The notes under the pieces: generated by a model
What the model saw: only the letters and a program-made list of their open reading frames with translations
Told to the model about the DNA's origin: nothing
The model's database searches: none
Position numbers and translations under genes: made by a program
Shown: piece after piece, positions 22,826-34,875 of the stretch
How the letters are laid out: every line of letters starts with the position of its first letter
Numbering within the stretch: the first letter of the stretch is position 1
Source of the DNA: Dryococelus australis
Lineage: Eukaryota > Arthropoda > Insecta > Phasmatodea > Phasmatidae
Length of the DNA: 64,000 bases
Direction: 5' to 3'
Assembly: GCA_029891345.1 (NCBI GenBank)
Contig: CM057000.1
Span: 132,358,163 to 132,422,162, forward strand

Positions 22826-24115
22826 ACGTCGCCCTCACTGTCCCACTCAGGAGTCAGCCCACTCTGCTTGTGCACTAGGTACATATGGCCGTGTGCCTCA
22901 TGTACGGGTCACCGCTGCCATTCATGCAGGTACGGGTCTTTTTGAACTGGATCATGACCCTAGGCCCATGTTACCAAGAGAGAGCTCAGCGTGTGCATAG
23001 TGAAATTCAAATTTGTACCCCCTGAAAGCAGAATGTCAAATTCGCAGGGGAAAGTGTTATCTTGCATTTGCTCCCCCTTAATTGAGGCGTAATTAGTCTA
23101 CAAGTGCGAAGCCACATGGATTACGTTTCACTACTAAACACGAACCAGAGTCACTCATAATTCCTAACATAATATTCTAGTGCTTATCTTTAATTTGTTT
23201 TAAAAGGGCATATTTTATTATCTTGAATTGCATTAAATTGTACCGTGTGAAAGATCTTGGCAGTTCCGGTGTCCACCATGCCACTTGCCCGAAACTAAAA
23301 TCCTTCACTTTGTATTAAATTATTTTTATAATTTAATAATAGATTTTGAGTGTATGTGTAAATTTTAAAATGCTTTGTTCTTCTTTAAATTAATTCCTAC
23401 ATGCCTTGCCGGCTCATACCGACTTGTTTGTTAATTATTATTTTCCGGCACTAAGTGTACGTATAAACTCTGGACCTAAAGTAACTAGTATTGCTTGTCG
23501 GAATTAGTGTACAAATTCCTCCAGTGATATTAATGTACTTTCTAGTGTTTTTGTACGTACATTTTGTCAAATGTAGTCTTAAATAATTTCCCTCCCAATG
23601 TTGGCGGGAGATCTCTGCAAGGTAGCTGGATTTTTTGTTCACCATCTTAAGTCTATACTTGGCGGGCCTAGAGGATACATGCGTGCCATGTTGCAGGAGT
23701 CTTCAGCTGTGTTATACACTCATTTAGCTGCAATAGTAAGTTTTTAGTGTACAGGAACCTTTTCATTGTGTGTTTTTCCTCCCGTGTACATATCCTCATC
23801 TCCATCAGACTCGCTGCCCCGCAGATTTTAATACTGTAAACTTACCACATTTTTGCCACTTTGGCCTATGGCAGGCCTAAATGCTATACCCGCTTTAGAC
23901 GAGGGCCAGAGTGTATTGTGTACTGAATGTAATCTCGTTCTGCCAATATACATTGTCAGAGGATCCGAGTGCAATTATTTTGGTTTCGTACGTAAGTACT
24001 TTCAGGACCTGGCCCACTCCAGGAACCGTGTGCTCAAGTGTATTCAATTACCTGTTAATACCAATATAACAAGTATTCATTTAAAGTTGTTATTTACGGC
24101 CTATTATTGAAAACC
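22826..24115 (+). repeat. Unclassified repeat family, copy 2
   Basis: This is the shorter partner of 14950-18090, colinear with it and lacking ~1.9 kb of copy 1. The shared G+C-rich start (CTCACTG then a CATG/GGGTC-rich stretch), the CTTGGCAGTTC-like block at 23256 and the CTGGCCCACTCCA block at 24007 anchor the match. A C17 run (24187-24203) lies just beyond its right end. Confidence 0.5.
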
Positions 24116-24287
24116 GTATGTCCAAAAGTACAATACAGATGCCGAAAGGTACTTGTACATATTGTACATTTGGACACATTGTACTTCCCCCCCCCCCCCC
24201 CCCTGTGGAAAAAGCTAAGGTTTAAGAAATAAGTTTTGGAAAAAATATATTTCAACCAGTGAAAACCATCAGATATTTTATTTTATT

Positions 24288-24517
24288 GGCTATTCACGAT
24301 AAAGTGAGCACTTCTGAATTATCTCACATTTGGAATAATAGTCAATAAATATATTTGATTTCAGTCTTAGTCACTAATTTCAGAGTTGGAATCTACACAT
24401 TGTTTTTATTACTTACACAACAATATTTGTTTATAAAGGTGGTTATAGGGTAAAAAAAAAGGCGGAAATAAAAAAGTAACTAGTGCCTCAAAAGTGCTTA
24501 CTTTATCGTGAACAGCC
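24288..24517. mobile_element. 230-bp MITE with ~30-bp TIRs
   Basis: The left end reads GGCTATTCACGATAAAGTGA then GCACTT. The reverse complement of the right end reads GGCTGTTCACGATAAAGTAA then GCACTT. The interior is AT-rich with no ORF. A lone right end of the same family lies at 56937-56971. A two-base TA flanks the right end, but the target duplication is not certain. Confidence 0.7.
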
Positions 24518-25310
24518 TATATTCAGAATTAAATTATTGTACAAAACCGGTGAGAATTTTTTTTTTTTTTTTTTTTCTTCTGAAAATTGCCCTAGGTACA
24601 ACACTCTCCCCTAACTGTTTAGGTAATTCTAAAATTTGACAGCCATAATTTAGGAACTAAACTGTGTGGATGGATTATCTGGGCACCCAAAAAAACTGGA
24701 AAACCGGGAAATGGAAAATGGTACAAGCACAGGGAAGAAACAAAAATGCTTATTTGTGCAGTTTTCTTTTTACAACAGCAACATGAATTTTTAGGATATG
24801 GTATTTTGATTGATACAAATGTACACCTATACTCTTGTTCATCCATGTTGTGCTTGACCAGTTTAGGCCTCCGTGTGGCTGTGTGTTTTATATATATATA
24901 AGCTGCTGATGCAAGTACAGTGGGGCTCTGACATGAGGCATTCAGCCAGTGTGCAGGGTGCAGCCCGGTGTAGTAATTGGAGTAATCTATACATAAAATA
25001 AAACGAATAAACAAGTAACTTCATTTATTATATTGATTTAGTTTGGTTAGTGCTGTATGTTAGTTCCAGTCAAGTAATTTTTGTTACACTTGTTTTTAGA
25101 AATTGGCTTTATACTGCTATAATTCTGTGAAACGAAAGGATTATTAGGACCATTAGCTAGATCCTTCTGCTTGTTAAGTGTTATGGCCTGAGTGGCTACG
25201 GTCGATACTATTTCAATGCTCTTCTTGCTTTTGAATTTTGTGATTTAAATTCTGATAGTAAAATTTAATAACTAATTTAGTTTGTATACACCAATTCATG
25301 TTACTGGTTT
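24518..25310. other. No gene identified
   Basis: AT-rich DNA with a T-run at 24557-24575 and a short TA microsatellite at 24891-24900. The 131-codon - strand ORF (24619-25014) has no recognisable domain. Confidence 0.3.
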
Positions 25311-25547
25311 GCATTCGTAGGTCGGAGACAATGAGAAAGCAACCTGTATTCTTATTCTTCTTATGCGTTTACTGCACTCGGCGGCAATGAAAACGAATCA
25401 AACATTATACGACACTGTTATTGAAAATTGAAAGTGAAAGCACATACACTAGATTTTGATGGGCCTAGTTCTTATTGGAAAGTGTCGGCTGCGGTTTTGG
25501 TTAGTGTGCTACAGGTCTGAATAAGACTCTGCAAGTAATAACTGGCA
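25311..25547 (+). repeat. 237-bp dispersed repeat, copy 1
   Basis: This is nearly identical to the reverse complement of 35411-35647; I found only an occasional mismatch. The edges are sharp at both copies (GCATTCGTAGG at one end, AACTGGCA at the other), and flanking DNA does not match. There are no TIRs, poly(A) tail or tRNA-like head, so the class is open. Confidence 0.8.
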
Positions 25548-26439
25548 GATTTGGCAAACAATTTGCATTGTAACAGGTGGTGTAAACTGCTATGTTCTAA
25601 GTAGGTCAGGTACTTATTTTAAGAATGGTGGCTATAAAATAATTTTATATTAATGTACTATATATGAAACTATATAAGTTAATCAATTTTAGCTTAACTT
25701 TGTATACTGGTAGTATAGGTACAGTCATCAAAGGTGCTAATACATTACTTTTTTGTTCTCTATTTACAAAGATTTGTCACACAAAAAAATATGTATGTTT
25801 TATGACATAACTCTGGGACTAATCAACCGATTCTCACTAAATTCTTCACACAAGTAGCACTATGATAGGCTGTGTAAACCCACTTGTTTTAATTGGCTCA
25901 GTCACCTATTTTCATAATGATGGTGCTGCAAATATTTTTGGTTAGTAAATCCTATCATTCGAAACATTAGACTGATTAAATTCGCAGTTGATGCTTGAAT
26001 ACGACCTCCATAATATAGTTGATTGCATACTAGTTTATGGTACAAGGTTTTCTGGGTTCAAGTCCCAGGTAAGACATGTGTGTATTTGTAATTCTCTCAC
26101 GACTTTTGCATATGTTTCTGGTTTGATCTCTAATGATATTGCTTTAAATGAGACGACAATTCCTATCTACCAAATCAGCCTTTAAGAAATTATTTAAAAA
26201 TGAATTGCACCCATGTTAAGGAAAGTAGGCCCAATAGTTATATCAGTATCTTCTTGTTATAAACTGCATTGCACATGTGGTATAACATGTGTATTATATA
26301 TTATATTACGTAGTCACATTAACACTGCACTTGCTACATAACTCTGTTATTACGACTTGAACATGTTTACCAACCTAACATACCTGTTCCACTTATATCC
26401 CAATACCACATTTCCCTTTCTTTACTCAGCATATGGAAG
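25548..26439. other. Unassigned DNA with a tRNA-like (SINE-type) relic
   Basis: Apart from the tRNA-like relic described separately, this is AT-rich with no supportable gene. Confidence 0.3.
26000..26075 (+). repeat. tRNA-like relic, probable SINE head
   Basis: Bases 26051-26069 form a perfect T-arm: CTGGG, loop TTCAAGT, CCCAG. It contains a consensus Pol III B box (GGTTCAAGTCC). About 35 bases upstream is a TATAGTTGATTGCATAC stretch resembling a D-arm/A box. The acceptor ends do not pair and the anticodon arm is poor, so it is not a working tRNA gene. The pattern fits the head of a tRNA-derived SINE on the + strand. Confidence 0.5.
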
Positions 26440-27950
26440 TCTGTGCTCGGTACACCACTTTTTTATACACAATTTTACACCATAGATTTTTACCCATTCC
26501 CCAATGTACATATTCAGCCTTCTTAGTTGCAGAGCTCTTTGTCCTGTAACTTTACCCTCGCCTTTGTTCTTTGCTAGGAAACCCTAGAAAAGGTTGCCCT
26601 TCTGAGGACTCCAGCTTGCTGTATCTGTTCTGATTGCTGAGTCTCCGTACTCGAGTTCCTTCCTTTTTCCGAAGTATCTGCACTGCTTTCTTCCTGCGCC
26701 TTTAGCAACCATCTTCAATTTTGCCGAATAGTGGTACCATTACTGATTAACTTGTAGGATGTGGAATACTGAGTGAATTTCTGGATCGTGCCATATCTTT
26801 TGAGGTCGGGTATCCATACTTGTGTACCCTGATCAAGGGATTCCAGACCTTTGGTCCCATGTCTTTCGTTAAAAGTTGTGCTTCCTTTATTCCTTCAGAA
26901 GACTATCACATTTCTGCATTATCTGTAATGTCTTTTGACTTTGGCAGAATTTTCTTTGCCACTGCTACTGCTCTTTTTGCTGCCCAAACTTGGGACTGGA
27001 CGTAAGATGAACAAAACAGTACTGTTTACGAAACTACTCGAACTCAAATGCCGTGAACTGTGTTCCTCCATCACTGCGATTTGTCTCCGATTTGCCATGT
27101 CCAGCAAATATGTTTTGTAGCCTGGCAATAACAGACTCTTGCTGTCAAATGTTCCAGGCGCACTACTTTGATGTATGTGAATAGTAGTCTTACACTACTA
27201 AGAAGCGTTCAGCTCAAACTTCCATGATATTTTTTCCTAACAAGGACCATGGTTCTGGTATTGGTGTGAGCATCAGCGGTTCTACATGCTAATGATGTTG
27301 CTGCAAGCACTGTGTGCAGTTTACTACAGAAACTCTGATATCTTGTGAAATGTTGGGCCACTGTACCAATTTCTTAGTCTGGTGAGAGCATTTGACGATA
27401 GCCATGTGCCTGTGGTGAATTTTGCTCAACATACTAACACATAGAACTTCAGGTATGAAATTCTTACACTGTACATAATGAGACCATTCTGATTTGTTAG
27501 CAGGCCTCTGTATGGTAACAATGCAAAACACTTATTGGTGAAACATTGAATAATATCTTGTTTTAGAGCTTGACACACTTCATCATTGGTCTGCACTGCC
27601 TCAGTGTACCTCAGCCAAACATGTGAAAAGGGTATTCTCGTAGTACACTTTCGACGAAAAGTTGTTCTTCTATAACCTCTTGAGCATTTTCAATTGGCTT
27701 CTCTACTTAAACCCGTGACATTTCATCTGACACAAAAACTATGTTCCTGCAGCATACAAAATTGTGCTATTAAAACACATTAGGTGTATTCACATTAATT
27801 GCAATTTTGCTGTAAGTTCAGTTACCTGGTTTCTCGACAGTGGTGTGTGGTGTGACCAAAGGCTCATGACTTGTCCTTATAGCTATTCTGGCACCCAGTA
27901 CATAATCTCAGAACCTTCCACACGCCCATGTGATGGCGTATAATTTTAAC
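26440..27950 (-). pseudogene. Gypsy pol remnant: RNase H C-terminus, integrase zinc finger, core and C-terminal domain
   Basis: On the - strand, going down from 27941, the remnant runs in normal Gypsy order. It starts with YAITWACGRF (end of RNase H) and a HEPLV box. ELTAKLQLM and DEMSRV mark the end of RNase H. A connection region follows (EKPIENAQEVIEEQLFVE). The HHCC zinc-binding region contains KIHHRHMAIVK and CTQC (about 27310-27420). The core has LVV-DYYS and SDGGTQF (about 27050-27200). The C-terminal region includes VWIPDLKRYGTI and RRWLLKAQ (about 26700-26830). Frameshifts and stops occur throughout. Catalytic residues are partly preserved in shifted frames, but no protein could be made. 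Confidence 0.8.
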
Positions 27951-27954
27951 ATAC

Positions 27955-28575
27955 TGACCAGAATATTACCGGCATTGCATGCAAGAGATTGTCAGGGAAA
28001 TGACGCGTGATGTAAACCACGCAGATGACATACTAGTATGTGGTAACACTGAGAAAGAGCCCAATCAGAGACTGGAGGCAGTGCTTAAGGAATTGAAGCT
28101 AAATGGGAAGTGGATATTCAAAGAGAAAACTGTGAAGTTCCTGGATCACATTGCAAGCGAAGGCACAATACAACCACTAGAAACTAGTACAATTACCAAT
28201 GTGCCGGATCCCACAAACACAACAGAACTCAAACTATTCCGTGATATGGTGAATTATCTAATGAAATTGATTCAGCAGTTGGCAGAGAATCACAACCATT
28301 GAGGATGCAGCTACACCACGACATAGAGTGGATGCGGGGTGCATCGTAACAAGAATCTGTGAGGAGGCTGAAGGGGGCAATTACACAAAAACCTATGCTG
28401 GCACTTTACTTGTAAATGGCAGGAACACATACATCAGCGTATGTTTTATCACATGGGGTTGAATGTGTTCTGGAGTAATGCCATAAAGGAATATAGAAGC
28501 CAGTGTCATATGCTTCCAAAAGTCTGAGTGATTTAGAGCAACATTATGTACCCTCTATCTCATATAACTTAGCAA
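27955..28575 (+). pseudogene. Gypsy pol remnant: RT palm to RNase H N-terminal half, opposite strand to its neighbour
   Basis: From 27958 the + strand reads PEYYRHCMQEIVREM and then HADDILVCG (the YxDD box, here HADD). It continues with a VKFLDHIASEG stretch, LFRDMVNYLMK and QPLRMQLHHDIEWMRG. It then enters the RNase H start (RRLKGAITQKPMLALYL, then KPVSYASKSLSDLEQHY at about 28500-28550). A frameshift lies near 28287. The segment stops about where the - strand remnant at 27941 takes up the RNase H domain, so both look like parts of one element. Confidence 0.8.
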
Positions 28576-31020
28576 GATCTTGACAGCCAGTGAGTGGTAA
28601 CTTGACATATACAAAACAAACAACGTGCCATTTACCAAATTCTGTATCACCTGATGCATGAACGAATGAAAATTAATATTAAGTTGGCTATTCTGACAGC
28701 ACTGCCGACACGCATCAGATGAGCAGAAAATACACGGATAAGAAAGAGCTCCTAGATTAATTAATACATTTTGTTTTACATGGTCATGAAACAACTGTTG
28801 TTAGTGTTACAAACTAAACTTCGTGCTAAAGTAGTAATGTATAGGTGTTCAAAATGAAATGCAAATTAAAATGGTCCGTATTTGAATAAAACACAACCTC
28901 AAACTGGGAATTATTTCTAAGTCGCATCCCCACTCACCATGCCATCCGTACATGCTTGGTATTAATTCCAAAAACCTGCAGAAATATCGCAGGGTATTGT
29001 TGAGTTAATTTTTTTTTTCTCCCAAATCATTTGACGAAATAAATTTGAAACTCGTGTCATTTCAAGAAGCCAGTAATAGGAGAAAAATGAACTTTTAAAA
29101 AGATGGGATCAAGAGGCAGGCCAACATGGTGCTACCTGTTGATGAACACACTCAACCCACTACAGGCCCTACCACATCATCTGTTAGCAGTCTCCTGAAA
29201 TACTACCAGTCAGGAATAGCTTTCTTGTGTTAAATAACAAATTTACCAATGGATACCGTTGGTTCTATTTTTCCGTGAGTTCTGTATAGTGTATAACCCA
29301 TTCAGACCAAGTGTACACAATTGTGTACCTTATGTTCGTGTAGGTAAGCATGCTATACACATCAAAACGCTTATTGTGCCTGGATAACCTGCAATGGATG
29401 AGGGGTAAACATTGTCAGGTGCATGATTTGCGGCCAAACGTGTAGCTGGCAATACACTATGTAGCATCTATGACTTCAACTCAGCCTGTGTGATGCCACA
29501 ACACCTTCACCGGGGGACGAACTCGGACTGCTACACCCTGGAGATGAATACTACCCACAATTGCCAGTGGCAATAAAATTATACACGTCAGTCACATGAC
29601 CTGTCACCACCTGAACCTGTCACCACCAGTCACCACCTGAACAGAGCCAGCCTGCCCCTAAGCGAGCGCAGTGATACCACTCACAATGCCAAGCTAGTCC
29701 ACTTACAACTCTCACCAAGAGAATACAGCAAGGGATGACACTGTGCACTCAGGGAGGAGCCAGCCAGCCGAAGATGCATGAAGGAAGATGGCAGTTTGTA
29801 TTTAGGGTCGGATGAGCCCCCAGAACGCCAATTGACATATAGTTTTCATCGCATTGGCTTCCTCTGCCTTGGCAACTCAGCAGCTTGCCCTACCATTGCT
29901 GTGCTAGGTCCCTCTACCGCAACCGAACTAATATCGACGAATCTTGCTTCAACCCCAGAAACACACACTCCACTTGTTAGTGTCAAACCCCGTCCTTTCA
30001 GGACCACACTAGACAACAGTAGGGTCTGAGTCGTTCTCAAAACTAATTTATTAATTGCTCTAGGTTTGCTCTTGCTCTAACAGGTCTCCTTCACCTATTT
30101 GTAACGTAACTTCTGCCAGTTGCTTGTAACTAAGAAAGTCTAAGAGTTAGAACAGGCCTCCGTACTTATTCTCCCAAAAATAAATACATTCAAGTTGACA
30201 CGCTACATTCTAATTCCAAGGGTGATTTGTACCTCTCAACCCCCCTGTAAACGCAGTCCTTCAAGAGAGCAGAAGGTGACCGGGTCCTAGTAAGACTCTT
30301 CTAGGATCAACCACGAGCAGACACCTTGCTCATTTTCTCTCCTATTGATAACTGTCTCGAAGTGCAGCTTAGGGAGCTTGCCTTCCTGGGCCTCATTAGA
30401 GCAGTTGTCTCTTGGACTACCGACCTTCCAGTAAGCGCCTGGGTCAGGCTGCGGCGTTCCACGCGCTCGGTGTCTTACTTGGAAACAATAGCCCAGCGAT
30501 GTTCCGCATGCCAGGGAGCCACGGGAGTGGACGCCCTTTGCCATCTACTGTAACTCCCAGTTTGGAACTTGGGTCAGGTTGTGACGTTCCGCACGCGAAA
30601 GTCTCTGGTTTGAAGACCAGTAGTACAGGCCCCCCCACCTCGCCTTACCATCGCATCCTCATTCCATCAGGCTGTGTCTACCCCTTACTGGCCACCCACT
30701 ATCTATATTAATTGGTTACCCCCACCACCTCATGCCTCATGGCTTTTGGGCAGGGCAAAGTTGCCAAGCTAGGGTTAGTTCAGGCTAGAGTATGACGGGA
30801 AAGCAGCCCAGTTGACAACCAGGTATATTCCTGAAAGAAAGAGGGGGCTGCACGTCAAAGAGTGTCAACCACCAGCAAGCTCCATTTCTAACATCCTCTG
30901 CCAGGTACCACGCACAGTATCCCTGCTGCTACCTACACTGCCAAAGACGACACCTACTTCGTACGGCCAGCTAACAATTACCAGGGTAGTCAGAACCCTT
31001 AATGTCACACCAGTTTACAG
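28576..31020. other. Unassigned, partly G+C-rich repeat-like DNA
   Basis: The blocks 29440-30700 and 30780-31000 are richer in G+C than the average. They contain short direct repeats: a CACCACCTGAAC-type repeat at 29590-29645, and a ~50-bp direct repeat around 30440 and 30570 sharing GGGTCAGG then ACGTTCC. The ORFs there are not recognisable. This may be LTR or other element sequence, but I cannot place it. Confidence 0.3.
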
Positions 31021-31227
31021 TGTTTACTCGTGTATAGTGTTTCCTATGTGCCAAAATAAAGGAAAATATTTCTGGGGTGCACGCTATACACGAAAAAAAA
31101 AATTAAGGAAGACAGAGTGGTACTCGTAAACTGTCCGAAGATGTTTAGAGGGAAGTGTAGCGGAACAGTCTGTTATCTCATCTCTTGCTCTTACATCATC
31201 ACTCCTCTCCCATCTCTCTCTTTTGCT

Positions 31228-31346
31228 CAGCACCTACTTCAGTGTGCCCCTCCTCTTTCAGCACCTCCTTCAGTTTGCCACTCCTCTCTCTCTCTCTTTC
31301 TCTCTCAACGCCTCCTTCAGTTCGCCCTTCCGGCCTTCCCCAGTGA
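31228..31346 (+). repeat. Short imperfect tandem repeat in CT-rich tract
   Basis: Three units start at 31228, 31259 and 31307. Each carries a CACCTCCTTCAGT-like core followed by a TGCC-CTCCTCT-like stretch. A CTCT microsatellite splits the second and third. No function is evident. Confidence 0.6.
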
Positions 31347-32150
31347 CAATTTCTGCTAACGCCTCCCTTTTTTTTTTTGTCTTATCCACATCCCTGTTAC
31401 AATTGCTTAAAGGCAGTGCTTACGCAATACACTGGCAATAAACATGTAATAATGAATGCTGGGTGAGGTTTAACCTGTATAAAGTAGGTGTGTAGGTCGC
31501 ATCCCAGGGTACGGCTGCAAATAGCCAACTGCGCACAGGAGCGGAGAATTGAAGAGGGGACACTTTTTATAGAGAAGGGTAGTGACACACTCCAGTGTGG
31601 CAAAAAAAGACATCTTGTTACTGCATAAAAGAAGCAAAAAGACAAAAGGAAGCAGTATGCCCACCACAGTTGAAGTTTTTCTTTTAACAATTGTAGTTTA
31701 GTGATTGTACAGCACACCATAATGTTTTGGCTTTTAACGCCTCAAGTTATTTAATTAAAGTATTTTCCAAACCTATGACAATCACCACCACACTTTGATG
31801 TAAAGATATAATAATTTGTTATATACTTACTAACAAGGTGTCACAAATTGTTGAGGCACTTTAATTAAAAAAAAAAAAAAATCCCTGGAACGTGTTGCAA
31901 AACTCATGGTGTGCTATGCGCTATACACAAGTAAATATAGTACATTTCAACTAGGGCACCCATTTGCCCGTCGCTCACCTGCGCACCACCCAAAGCTCAA
32001 CACACAATTATTGGTGTGGCCAAAGCCAACAACTCAGGCACCAGGAAAAACCCCATTCAAGCAACGACCACGGCTTCACAATCGGCCAGGGGGGAAAGTA
32101 TCTCGGCCTTACTCTCCAACAGCAAATTCCACTAAGGGTAAGTGATGAGG
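31347..32150. other. Unassigned; contains a weak exon-like ORF
   Basis: An A14 run lies near 31867-31880. The ORF 31906-32145 contains a GGTAAGTGA donor-like site at 32137 and a possible TAG acceptor at 31950. Its Pro/Gln-rich product matches nothing I know. I do not call it a gene. Confidence 0.25.
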
Positions 32151-32221
32151 CTACAAGGCCACCTAGGGTTCTCTGCCTGTGATGTGGGTTCTGAACCCAC
32201 ATAAAAGAGACGCCCTTGTAG
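32151..32221 (+). other. Nested inverted repeat of tRNA size
   Basis: CTACAAGG at 32151-32158 pairs with CCTTGTAG at 32214-32221. Inside, ATGTGGGTT (32182-32190) pairs perfectly with AACCCACAT (32194-32202) across a 3-base loop. The arrangement is not a tRNA cloverleaf, because the strong hairpin sits in the middle. It could be a repeat relic or a structured RNA. Confidence 0.5.
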
Positions 32222-34875
32222 ACTAGGTGATGCACTATGCTTCCAGGCTATCATGTGTCAATTTTAAGGAATTTTAGTGCCTCCCAAATGGACAAGTTCC
32301 TATTTCATAGTGCCTGTCCATAATACAACCTGCAGATACAACAAAATTGGAAAGAAAAAAAAATCAATGCTTTTTACATAGTTTTCACACTTTAAATTAA
32401 TATACCAGAAATTGACACTAGAAACGTACTTGAATGTAGGCCACGATTTACGTTCTGTGAAACACTTGATGGAGGGGAAAAAAAACATTGCTTGGTGGAT
32501 GGCAATGTCTGTGTCACAAATAAACAGTTTAACAATCTAAGCACTGCAGTACAACACTTAGCCTACATGTATTGTAGCTTTGCAAGTAGACTTAGACTCT
32601 GTTCTTATTCGCACACTGCCAGTATAAAATTACAAGGACAACAGGAAGTGCAATGAGACATTTTTATTGTGAGAAGAGAATGTAAACTACTTGAAAGAAG
32701 AGCAATGATCTCCCAGTAGATATGCACCACAAACCAAGTGAAATTTGATCAGTATACAAAAATTATCACTGAGCCCAGTTTTCTTCCAATTTTATTACGT
32801 CTGTACTGATTTCTACCTGTCTCAGGCAGGCGGACAGGTGTCAACATCAAACACTGCTCAGTGTTTAAGCAAACCTGTAATGCACATAAATTATTGTCTG
32901 GAGAGTGTTTTTATTTATGACGAGGTAGTCACTGTACAACTTAAGCTTCATTAAGCATCAGTGCTCTTTAGAACAGATGTAACTAATACCTGAAAACTTC
33001 TGCAACTCAATAAAACCAATTTAATGCATATTTATAGCAATGTACCTGCGTCCAAATTATGTTTTTAAGTGGCATAATGAACAAGCTACTTCACCATGCT
33101 AAAAACGCTCACGAGAATAAAACCATTGGTAATGGTAAACAGAAGACAGCATGTAAACCACAAGTGCATTCAACAGAGCGATCAGGAAATAAGAATAGCG
33201 TGAAACTTTCTTCCCCTTCCCCTGTGTCCAGTTAAGAAATATGTCAATATAATTTCCTATAATTCGAGGGTTCTCGGAATTCAAGCATTTTAAGGTAACA
33301 GTTCAGCTTTTGTTTGATGGTAAAATTCAGTAATGTGTTTCTTATCCATTTCAATATTTTCTGTTTATATGTGATTCATAGATAATAAACTATAGTATGT
33401 TATTATTGAATGTAGTTGTGAAAAGCAGGGTGGAGACAAATACCTGTTTAGGACTTACCTTAATTAGGTATGTTTTGAATTTTAATGGGTGAGGCAAATG
33501 GTATTTGAAATTAAAAGTGAGGTATAAATTGCCATAGCAGAAAAAATACTGATCTTAATTGTGATTCTTGAATTTAATGTTACTGTGTGCTGCAGAGTAA
33601 ACTTTTTAGCAGCATTATTTTAACTGTGTACAGATACAAAATAGGGATTTTTCCCAACTTTTTTTTCTGCCTACCAAATGACAGTACTATATTAAATTTT
33701 AAGACTCACACTGTGGTTCTTTTTTTTTTTTTGTGTGTGTATAACTTAAGAATAGGTAACACATTTTACACGACTATGATTTTGCGCAGAAAAAATGGAC
33801 CCCGCAATTTTGATGGGCCTCTGACATCACTGTAAATGTTGTTCTCTTCTGTTGTTAAATGCAAATTCCTTAGCAGGTTAACATGTGCATTTCAAATTTT
33901 TATTATACTTTGTTATTTTGTAGAGTTTTAATCATACTAATTTAATCTATGGTGGCTTAACTTTATCCTTAGATTTGAGACTAATTTCAAAATACTGGAC
34001 ACCAAAATGACAACGTTAAAGTAATATCTGTATGGAAATATACAGTTTGTCAAATGAGCATAAAAACTACTAGATGTTTTTGAGAGTTGGGAGGTATGTG
34101 TTTGCAACAAAATACTTAAAATAGGTATAACAACATGAGTCTAAAAGGAAAGAGGTTATTTGCGAGGGTAAAAGTCTGAAATAAAATATTTACCTACAAA
34201 TGTAAATTATTGCGTATGTTCTATAAAAATGGTGTTTTTAAATGCCATCATTAAAAAAATTCAAAGAAAGTGATTACAATTTAAGCAAAATCAGGTTACA
34301 ACTGTATCAGTAAATTTTGCAATAAACATATGTTTCCAAAAACAAATTTAATTTCTACTTCAAAGTTTTCCTGTTATTCGCTGCAACCGGCCGACAATAT
34401 GTTCGCATACTGGTGCTAAGATGGCAAAACCAAAACAAGTATAACTACGTCACACACACCAATAGGAAACCATTTTGATTGTTTAAAAGGAGTTCAAAAA
34501 TGTTACAGTTCAAGAGCTAATAAAGCATGGGAATAACACTTTGCCTGGTATTATTATATACTGTGATTATTTAATGGTATCAGTAAACATGTAATTAATT
34601 TTCCAGTAAAAATCCCTGTTAGAGAAGTGTAATGAAGAAATCTAAAAGTAGAAAGTTTGTAGCTGTGCTGTTCTGTACCAGGTGTATTCAAACAAATGTT
34701 GATAAACACCAGAGTGGGATATACGACTACAAATGGAGCATATTTGTTAAAGGAACAAATTGTGTAGCTTCCGGAGTTGACCCGTTAATAGCAGTGGTAA
34801 TGTGCAGGAGCGCATATGCAACTTTGTGTACTTGGTGTTGTTAAAAGCCTTTGTGCAGTTATGCACCCCGATAAC
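32222..34875. other. No confirmed gene; promoter-like motifs near 34417-34463
   Basis: Mostly AT-rich. Near its right end a TACGTCAC (CRE-like, 34446-34453), a forward CCAAT box (about 34459-34463) and an AAGATGGC word (about 34421) cluster within 50 bp. A 70-codon ORF (34632-34844) follows but has no recognised domain. Confidence 0.25.

Noticed and set aside
24619-25014. 131-codon - strand ORF
   Set aside because: No recognisable domain, no splice context and composition like the surrounding AT-rich DNA; probably chance.
26000-26075. A functional tRNA gene
   Set aside because: The T-arm is perfect, but the acceptor stem does not pair and the anticodon arm is poor.
31906-32145. Exon with donor GGTAAGTGA
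   Set aside because: The acceptor is weak, the product is unrecognised and no neighbouring exon joins in phase.
32151-32221. A functional tRNA gene
   Set aside because: The strong hairpin lies in the middle with a 3-base loop; D, anticodon and T arms cannot all be formed.
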